In this document: in pieces, positions 14,527 to 18,955 of the stretch | Layout of the letters: each line of letters begins with the position of its first letter | Position numbering within the stretch: the first letter of the stretch is position 1 | DNA from: an uncultured Clostridia bacterium | Lineage (GTDB): Bacteria > Bacillota > Clostridia > Christensenellales > Aristaeellaceae | Length of the DNA stretch: 18,955 nt | Direction of reading: 5' to 3' | Assembly: GCA_934615145.1 (NCBI GenBank) | Contig: CAKTTM010000005.1 | Span: forward strand, 1 to 18,955 | Notes under the pieces: model-generated | Seen by the model: the letters and a program-made list of their open reading frames with translations, nothing else | What the model was told of the DNA's origin: nothing | The model's database searches: none | Made by a program: the position numbers and the translations under genes

Positions 14527-16361
14527 GCATACTGCGCGAGAAGGTCAAAGAGGTCAGCAGCTCGCTGCTGCCCATCGTGGCACTGATACTGATACTCAGT
14601 TTTACGCTGGTCAAGCCCGACACGGATGTCATCTGGCGCTTTCTGATCGGCTCGGCGCTGCTGTTGATCGGTCTGGGCGTCTTCCTGATGGGGGTGGACC
14701 TGGCGATGAACCCCATCGGCGACCACATGGCCACCGAGGTGGCCACCTCAAAGACAGGCCTGGTGGTGGCTGTGCTCAGCTTCCTGCTGGGCTTCCTGAT
14801 TACCGTGGCAGAGCCCGATCTGCTGATACTGGGCAACCAGGTGCAGGCGGCGTCTGGCGGCACCATCAATGCCAGTTTCATGGTCTATATGGTGTCCATC
14901 GGCGTGGGCGTGCTGATCAGCCTGGGCACCTTCCGTCTGCTGCGCGGCAGGTCTTTCCCACTGTTCATGGGCCTGGCCTATGGCGGTATCTTTGCGCTGA
15001 GCATCTTTGTCTCAGAAGAGTTCCTGGCTATTGCCTTTGACTCCTCCGGCGCCACAACAGGCGCGCTGACCACGCCCTTTGTGCTGGCGTTGACCCTGGG
15101 CCTGTCGCGCGTCAAGGGCGGCAAGACGGTGGAGGAGGACTCCTTTGGCATGGTCGGCGTCATGAGCGCTGGGCCCATCTACGCCGTGATGCTGATGAGC
15201 ATCTTCACCGGGCAGGAGCATATACAGGGCGAGGCGGCGGCCTTTGTGGTGGCCGACGGCGTCCTGGGCCCGCTGATGCACCACCTGCCGGTGGTATTCA
15301 AGGAGTCGGCCATGGCGCTGCTGCCACTGAGCATCTTCTTCCTGCTGTTTAACTTTTTCAAGTTCAAGGTCAGCGGCCGAGAGCTGCGGCGCATCCTCAA
15401 GGGCCTGCTCTACACGCTGGTTGGCCTGGCTGTCTTCCTCAGCGGGGTCTACTCCGGCTTCATGGACATGGGGCAGATCATCGGCCGGGGCATCGCGGGC
15501 GATCATGCCTGGCTGCTACCTGTCATCGGCTTTCTGATCGGCATGATCGTGGTGCTGGTGGAGCCTGCCGTGCTGGTGCTGGGCAAGCAGATCGAGGAGA
15601 CGACCGGCGGCCGCATCCCCAGCCGCATGATCAAAATCACGCTGTCCATTGGGGTGGCGCTGGCCATCATGGGCTCCATGATCCGCATCATGGTGCCCTG
15701 GGTGAAGCTATGGTATTTCCTGCTGCCGGGTTTCCTGGCGGCCATTATACTGTCCTTCAAGGCCGATCCAGTGTTCGTGGGCATCGCCTACGACGCGGGC
15801 GGCGTGGCCTCCGGCCCCATGACCGCCACATTCGTGCTGGCCTTTGCCCAGGGCGCTGCCGCCATGACACCCACCGCCAATGTGCTGGTGGATGGCTTTG
15901 GTGTCATCGCCATGGTGGCCATGGCGCCGGTGCTGTCCATCATGGTGCTGGGCGTCATCGTCAAGCGCAAGGCGGCCCCGCTGCCCGAGGCGACCAGCCA
16001 TCCTGCCAGCCCGCTGCCGGTGCTGCAGGGCCAGGTAGAGTATTACGATTGCCTGGTGGCCGTGGTCAACCGCGGCCTGGCTGACCGCGCGATCGAGCTG
16101 GCCCGCGAGATGGGCGCCGCAGGCGCCACCATCGTGCACGGCCGGGGCACCGGCGGGCATGACATGATGCTACTCAACATGGAGATGCCAAAGGAAAAGG
16201 AGATCATCTTCTGGCTGATCGACACCAGGCTGAGCCAGGCCGTGGCCGGACAGCTCTACCGTGAGCTGGATCTGACCGGAGAAGGCGGCGGTGCCATCTT
16301 CATGATGCCCTCTGGCGCGCTGGGCATTGCCGAGGGCGAGCCCGCGCTGCCGGAGGATTGA
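14523..16361 (+). CDS. Duplicated DUF1538 membrane protein with C-terminal PII-like domain
   Basis: This 612-residue polytopic membrane protein is built from two DUF1538 repeats offset by about 250 residues. LITVAEPDLLILGNQ (92-106) matches VVLVEPAVLVLGKQ (343-356), and AFDSSGATTGALTTPFVLAL (171-190) matches AYDAGGVASGPMTATFVLAF (422-441). A hydrophilic stretch (about 482-503) links to a soluble PII-like domain (about 505-600) with the block MGAAGATIVHGRGTGG (530-545). The EP and D-x-x-G-x-x-x-G-x-x-T/A-x-x-F pairs inside helices look like substrate or ion sites of a transporter; this is inference. The GTG start at 14523 overlaps the previous stop (GTGA), with AGGAGG 7 nt upstream. The substrate is unknown. 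Confidence 0.87.
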   Translation: MSILREKVKEVSSSLLPIVALILILSFTLVKPDTDVIWRFLIGSALLLIGLGVFLMGVDLAMNPIGDHMATEVATSKTGLVVAVLSFLLGFLITVAEPDLLILGNQVQAASGGTINASFMVYMVSIGVGVLISLGTFRLLRGRSFPLFMGLAYGGIFALSIFVSEEFLAIAFDSSGATTGALTTPFVLALTLGLSRVKGGKTVEEDSFGMVGVMSAGPIYAVMLMSIFTGQEHIQGEAAAFVVADGVLGPLMHHLPVVFKESAMALLPLSIFFLLFNFFKFKVSGRELRRILKGLLYTLVGLAVFLSGVYSGFMDMGQIIGRGIAGDHAWLLPVIGFLIGMIVVLVEPAVLVLGKQIEETTGGRIPSRMIKITLSIGVALAIMGSMIRIMVPWVKLWYFLLPGFLAAIILSFKADPVFVGIAYDAGGVASGPMTATFVLAFAQGAAAMTPTANVLVDGFGVIAMVAMAPVLSIMVLGVIVKRKAAPLPEATSHPASPLPVLQGQVEYYDCLVAVVNRGLADRAIELAREMGAAGATIVHGRGTGGHDMMLLNMEMPKEKEIIFWLIDTRLSQAVAGQLYRELDLTGEGGGAIFMMPSGALGIAEGEPALPED

Positions 16362-16450
16362 GGCCGGGTTGCCGGAGGACTAGGCCGACGCCTCATGCCT
16401 TTATTGACGCCATACGAGTTCATTATTTTCGCTTTGTGTACAGTTTGTCG

Positions 16451-16474
16451 GTTTATGCCCCTCGCTTAGGGTAA
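16451..16474 (+). promoter_or_regulatory. Possible alternative-sigma (sigma-B/F-like) promoter
   Basis: GTTTAT (16451-16456), a 12-nt spacer and GGGTAA (16469-16474) resemble the sigma-B class consensus (GTTTAA, GGGTAT). GGGTAAAGTG partly fits sigma-F as well. No good sigma-A promoter is visible in this 163-bp gap. It is a weak, eye-made call. Confidence 0.3.
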
Positions 16475-16524
16475 AGTGATTTTGCCCTGAAAGCACAGGG
16501 ACAGTCAAGAAAGAGGTTTTCAAC

Positions 16525-16815
16525 ATGACGAACATCATCTCCATCATCATTCAACTGGTCAGTGGTGCCATCGGCGGCAACGGCGCGGGCAAGGCCATGC
16601 CCAAGCTTTCCCTGGGCACGCTGGGCAACACGCTGGCCGGTATTCTGGGCGGCGGCCTGGGCGGTCAGCTGCTGGGCATGCTGGGCATCGGCGCCAGCAC
16701 CGGCGGCAACCTGAGCTTCGAAGGCATCATCGCCAGCATTCTGGGCGGCGGCGTGGGCGGCGGCGCCCTGATGGCGGTCATTTCTGCGGTCAAGAGCGCA
16801 CTGGCCAAGAAGTAA
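16525..16815 (+). CDS. Glycine-rich hydrophobic small protein (unknown function)
   Basis: This 96-residue protein is almost entirely Gly, Ala, Leu and Ile, with glycine-zipper-like runs (GNTLAGILGGGLGGQLLGMLG at about 34-54; ILGGGVGGGALMAVISAV at about 72-89) and a basic tail (KSALAKK). The N-terminus MTNIISIIIQLVSGAIGG is hydrophobic without a clear signal-peptide cleavage site. Similar short proteins with the GNT-x-x-G-x-x-GGG-x-GG pattern are common hypothetical proteins in bacteria, and none has a role I can name. AAGAGG lies 8 nt before the ATG. It is monocistronic and followed by a hairpin. Membrane association or oligomerisation is inferred from composition. Confidence 0.72.
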   Translation: MTNIISIIIQLVSGAIGGNGAGKAMPKLSLGTLGNTLAGILGGGLGGQLLGMLGIGASTGGNLSFEGIIASILGGGVGGGALMAVISAVKSALAKK

Positions 16816-16831
16816 ACCAAGTCAAGCATAA

Positions 16832-16870
16832 GCAAGCACACCCGGGCATCTGCCTGGGGGTGCTTGCTTG
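16832..16870. terminator. Hairpin between the glycine-rich gene and tRNA-Thr
   Basis: AAGCAAGCAC-ACCC and GGGGGTGCTTGCTT form a long, nearly perfect stem around a 12-nt loop, lying between convergent transcription units. No clear U-run follows on either side, so its use as a terminator is probable rather than certain. Confidence 0.6.
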
Positions 16871-16946
<76 letters not shown>

Positions 16947-16956
16947 AACGGATGCT

Positions 16957-16985
16957 ATTATAGCCTCAATCGGGGAGTAATGCAA
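16957..16985 (-). promoter_or_regulatory. tRNA-Thr promoter
   Basis: On the minus strand, -35 TTGCAT (16980-16985), a 17-nt spacer and a consensus -10 TATAAT (16957-16962) lie 10 bp before the mature tRNA 5' end. Confidence 0.75.
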
Positions 16986-17136
16986 GTACTATTTTTCGCT
17001 TCATTTTTGCCATTGGTATGCCTTGTGTGCTCTTTGCCTGAATGCTGTCGTCAACAGAATGATGGGTCAAGAGGTTGCATGGGCATACACATCATATCGC
17101 CGCGGACGGCCTTCCGGCGGCTGCGCTGATCCCTGC

Positions 17137-17415
17137 TCAGGACACCTCGGCAAACCACCTGCCATCCACCAGAAACAGCTCCCGCTCATGGGCTCCGATG
17201 CGCACCAAATAGCGCGTGCCCACCCCGCCCGCCTTGCGCGCGACACCGGGGCGCACATCCAGCACCCTGTCGATCTCCCACTCCTTGCCATCCTCCCAGC
17301 GTATACGTGAGGGCAACACCAGGCCCTGCGGGGTGGTGTAGGTGTAGACCCCCAGATAGGCGCGGCGCGCCATGGGTTCGGGCAGCGGCCCATTGTCGGT
17401 ATTGGTGAACGCCAT
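17137..17415 (-). CDS. Small protein downstream of Y-family polymerase (unknown)
   Basis: This 92-residue soluble protein of unknown function is rich in beta-strand-type residues: a YLGVYTYTTPQGLVLPSRIRWEDG region, then EIDRVLDVRPG, a charged linker, and TRYLVRIGAHERELFLVDGRWFAEVS. The pattern of an RxxYxVxx-type strand, LxLxxGRWF and a VLDVR core recalls small proteins encoded beside error-prone polymerases in other phyla (for example DUF6504 in Actinobacteria), but I cannot show homology. It begins 15 nt after the polymerase stop, and its AAGGAGG (17426-17432) overlaps that stop, so the two are surely co-transcribed under the LexA-type promoter. A role in translesion synthesis or damage tolerance is inferred from context. 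Confidence 0.75.
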   Translation of the reverse strand: MAFTNTDNGPLPEPMARRAYLGVYTYTTPQGLVLPSRIRWEDGKEWEIDRVLDVRPGVARKAGGVGTRYLVRIGAHERELFLVDGRWFAEVS

Positions 17416-17430
17416 CCTTTATCAGCCTCC

Positions 17431-18678
17431 TTAACCCGTATAGAATGGCACCGGGTGAATGATGTGATCGTCCTTGGGGTTGATGTCCGCAAAGACAGGC
17501 CTGGCCAGCACATTGCCCCGCAGGATGGACTTCATGCCGTAGCGGCGGCGGATATCATCCAGGCTGCGGGCCAGCGCCATCTGGCGCTCGCGCTGGGCAT
17601 TCTCGCCCAGCAGATCCAACTGCTGCGGCGCGTCGTGGACGATCAGACTGCCCACCGATATGCCGATGGAGCGCAGCGGCAGCATCTTGTCATAGCCGCG
17701 AAGGTGAAACAGGTGCATGGCCACAGACAGTATGTCATCAGCGATCGCGGTGTGATGATCAAGGGTCAGCTGGCAGGAGGCGCACTTGAGCTCAACGTCC
17801 CGAACGCTGATGCTGACGCAGCTGCCCTGAAAGCCATGCTCACGCAGGCGGGCGGCCACAGCATCAGCCAGCACAGTATACACGCAGATGACATCCTCCA
17901 CCGTGCTCATGTCACGCGGGGTGGTGGTGCTGTTGCCGATGGACTTGACGGCCGCTTCAACCGCCACAGGCATGACGGGGCTGTCATCCTCGCCCCGGGC
18001 GTGGACGGAATGCATCAGACCCACCTTGCCAAACCAGGACTGCAGCAGGGCGGGATCGGTACGCGCCAAATCCCCGATGTTATGGATGCCCAGCCTGGCC
18101 AGCTTGGGGACTGTGCGGTATCCCACAAAGGCCAGATCCCCCACCGGCAGCGCCCAGACGGTCTGCTGATAGTTCTCCGGCGTGATCAGGGTGGTGGCGT
18201 CGGGCTTTTTCATATCGCTGCCCAGCTTGGCGAATATCTTGTTCCAGGCCACCCCGACGGAGATGGTGACGCCAAGCTCTTCTTTGACGCGGGCCCGCAA
18301 ACGATCGGCCAGCTCCTTGCCATCTTGCAGGCTGAAGCCGGGGTTGCTCAGGTCAACCCAGGCCTCGTCCAGGCCATAGGCCTCGACACGCGGGCTGTGC
18401 TCTTTGTAGATCGCCATGAGGCGGCGCGAAAAGCTCAGGTAGCGGTTAAAATTGGGCGGCATAATGATCAGCTGCGGACAGAGCTGCTTTGCCTCCCAGA
18501 GCACCATCCCGGTCTTGATGCCGCAGCGCTTGGCCTCCGGCGTGCTGGCCAGCACAATGCCGTGCCGGGCATCCACATTGCCGCCGACGGATACAGGCAG
18601 GCCCCGCAGTTGCGGGTGATAGGCCAGCTCGCACGAGGCGTAAAAGCCATTGGCATCACAATGCAGGATCACTCTCAT
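17431..18678 (-). CDS. Y-family translesion DNA polymerase (DinB/UmuC type)
   Basis: This is a 415-residue error-prone DNA polymerase. The ATG at 18678 is preferred over an in-frame upstream start at 18873, because it follows AGGAGG, gives the classic N-terminus HCDANGFYASCE, and lies downstream of the promoter, while the extension would run through a tRNA terminator. Catalytic Asp8, the steric-gate Phe12 and the palm Asp104-Glu105 (YGLDEAWVD, with Gly-Leu where SIDE is usual) are present. Helix-hairpin-helix signatures (GYRTVPKLARLGIHNIGDLA) and the little finger (KSIGNSTTTPRDM) follow. A C-terminal QQLDLLG matches the beta-clamp-binding motif QLxLF/L. It is likely SOS-induced. Confidence 0.93.
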   Translation of the reverse strand: MRVILHCDANGFYASCELAYHPQLRGLPVSVGGNVDARHGIVLASTPEAKRCGIKTGMVLWEAKQLCPQLIIMPPNFNRYLSFSRRLMAIYKEHSPRVEAYGLDEAWVDLSNPGFSLQDGKELADRLRARVKEELGVTISVGVAWNKIFAKLGSDMKKPDATTLITPENYQQTVWALPVGDLAFVGYRTVPKLARLGIHNIGDLARTDPALLQSWFGKVGLMHSVHARGEDDSPVMPVAVEAAVKSIGNSTTTPRDMSTVEDVICVYTVLADAVAARLREHGFQGSCVSISVRDVELKCASCQLTLDHHTAIADDILSVAMHLFHLRGYDKMLPLRSIGISVGSLIVHDAPQQLDLLGENAQRERQMALARSLDDIRRRYGMKSILRGNVLARPVFADINPKDDHIIHPVPFYTG

Positions 18679-18700
18679 CACACACTCTCCTCCTGCAGTG

Positions 18701-18729
18701 ATTATAATGAGAACACATGTTCTTGTAAA
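18701..18729 (-). promoter_or_regulatory. Promoter of the Y-family polymerase operon
   Basis: On the minus strand, -35 TTTACA (18724-18729), a 17-nt spacer and a consensus -10 TATAAT (18701-18706) lie 23 bp from the start codon. The spacer carries the LexA-type palindrome. Confidence 0.85.
18710..18723. promoter_or_regulatory. LexA (DinR-type) box
   Basis: The site is AGAACACATGTTCT on the plus strand. Its core GAAC-N4-GTTC (18711-18722) matches the Gram-positive LexA consensus (CGAAC-N4-GTTCG) with 6-bp symmetric arms. It fills the spacer between -10 and -35, where bound LexA would block RNA polymerase. Confidence 0.85.
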
Positions 18730-18851
18730 GCCACTAGATGTGGTAGACGCGTCTGTCAGGCCGGCACAAGCACAGCGGCTATGACTGTCACCAGTATTGG
18801 CACCACAGCCGGAAAATGCCGCCATCCACCACCAAAGCCGTTGCTCCAAAA

Positions 18852-18882
18852 AGGAAAAATCCCTTGATGACACAAGGGATTT
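18852..18882 (-). terminator. Intrinsic terminator of the tRNA-Arg transcript
   Basis: On the minus strand, a 10-bp stem AAATCCCTTG / CAAGGGATTT (18873-18882 and 18857-18866) with a 6-nt loop is followed by T-rich sequence (TTCCTTTTT). It starts just past the CCA of the tRNA and gives a textbook rho-independent terminator. Confidence 0.9.
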
Positions 18883-18885
18883 CAG

Positions 18886-18955
18886 TGGCGCGCCCTGAGG
18901 GATTCGAACCCCCGACCTTTTGATTCGTAGTCAAACACTCTATCCAGCTGAGCTA
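18886..18955 (-). tRNA. tRNA-Arg (anticodon ACG), 5' end outside window
   Basis: Read on the minus strand, the D stem is GCTC, the anticodon stem is TTTGA / TCAAA with loop CTACGAA (anticodon ACG), and the T arm is GGGGG-TTCGAAT-CCCTC. The 3' acceptor strand is AGGGCGC (18890-18896), with discriminator G and an encoded CCA at 18886-18888. The window stops at position 8 of the tRNA, so only the seven 5' acceptor bases are missing. Confidence 0.95.

Noticed and set aside
17455..18867. 470-codon plus-strand frame opposite the Y-family polymerase
   Set aside because: It is antisense to a clear polymerase with all motifs. The product is rich in His, Gln and Gly repeats typical of shadow translation, with no recognisable domain or ribosome site.
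18679..18873. N-terminal extension of the polymerase to 18873
   Set aside because: It would cover the promoter, the LexA box and a tRNA terminator, and its residues resemble no polymerase N-terminus.

Overview
The window looks like chromosomal DNA from a GC-rich, anaerobic, Clostridia-like Firmicute. The evidence is a methylaspartate (glutamate mutase) glutamate-fermentation operon, strong AGGAGG-type ribosome binding sites, sigma-A-like promoters, tRNA genes with an encoded CCA, and a Bacillus-type LexA box. The genus cannot be fixed from sequence alone. Most long antisense ORFs are high-GC shadows of real genes. No stretch longer than 300 bases lacks a gene.

Region 1 (2-4736, + strand) is a tight operon for glutamate degradation: the glutamate mutase reactivase-like protein GlmL (5' end outside the window), GlmE, methylaspartate ammonia-lyase, and a P-loop protein with a C-terminal AlaRS 'second additional domain'-like segment whose role is unknown. 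The small B12-binding subunit GlmS is presumably upstream. The following 4759-4991 is a dense cluster of five hairpins between convergent genes.

Region 2 (4995-7735, - strand) is a coupled pair: a TTG-started RlmD/TrmA-type RNA uracil-5 methyltransferase, then a MATE exporter. A divergent promoter pair at 7769-7835 separates it from a rubredoxin-reductase-like flavoprotein (7868-9043, +). That gene converges with, and overlaps by 4 nt, a DUF4956 membrane protein plus VTC-domain pair (- strand, 9040-10461). Thioredoxin (10653-10961, +) follows, ending in a strong terminator.

Region 3 (11067-13611, - strand) is an amino-sugar operon: NagA, then an atypical long ROK-like kinase. A 252-bp regulatory region carries promoters in both directions and a 9-bp-arm operator-like palindrome. 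It leads into the most unusual unit (13864-16361, +): a tandem two-domain PII-like protein translationally coupled to a duplicated DUF1538 membrane protein that itself ends in a third PII-like domain. This looks like a PII-gated transport system of unknown substrate.

Region 4 (16525-18955) holds a glycine-rich 96-residue hydrophobic protein (+), tRNA-Thr(GGT) (-), and an SOS-type pair (-) of a Y-family DNA polymerase under a LexA box with a small unknown protein. The window ends in tRNA-Arg(ACG) (-), which lacks only its first seven bases.
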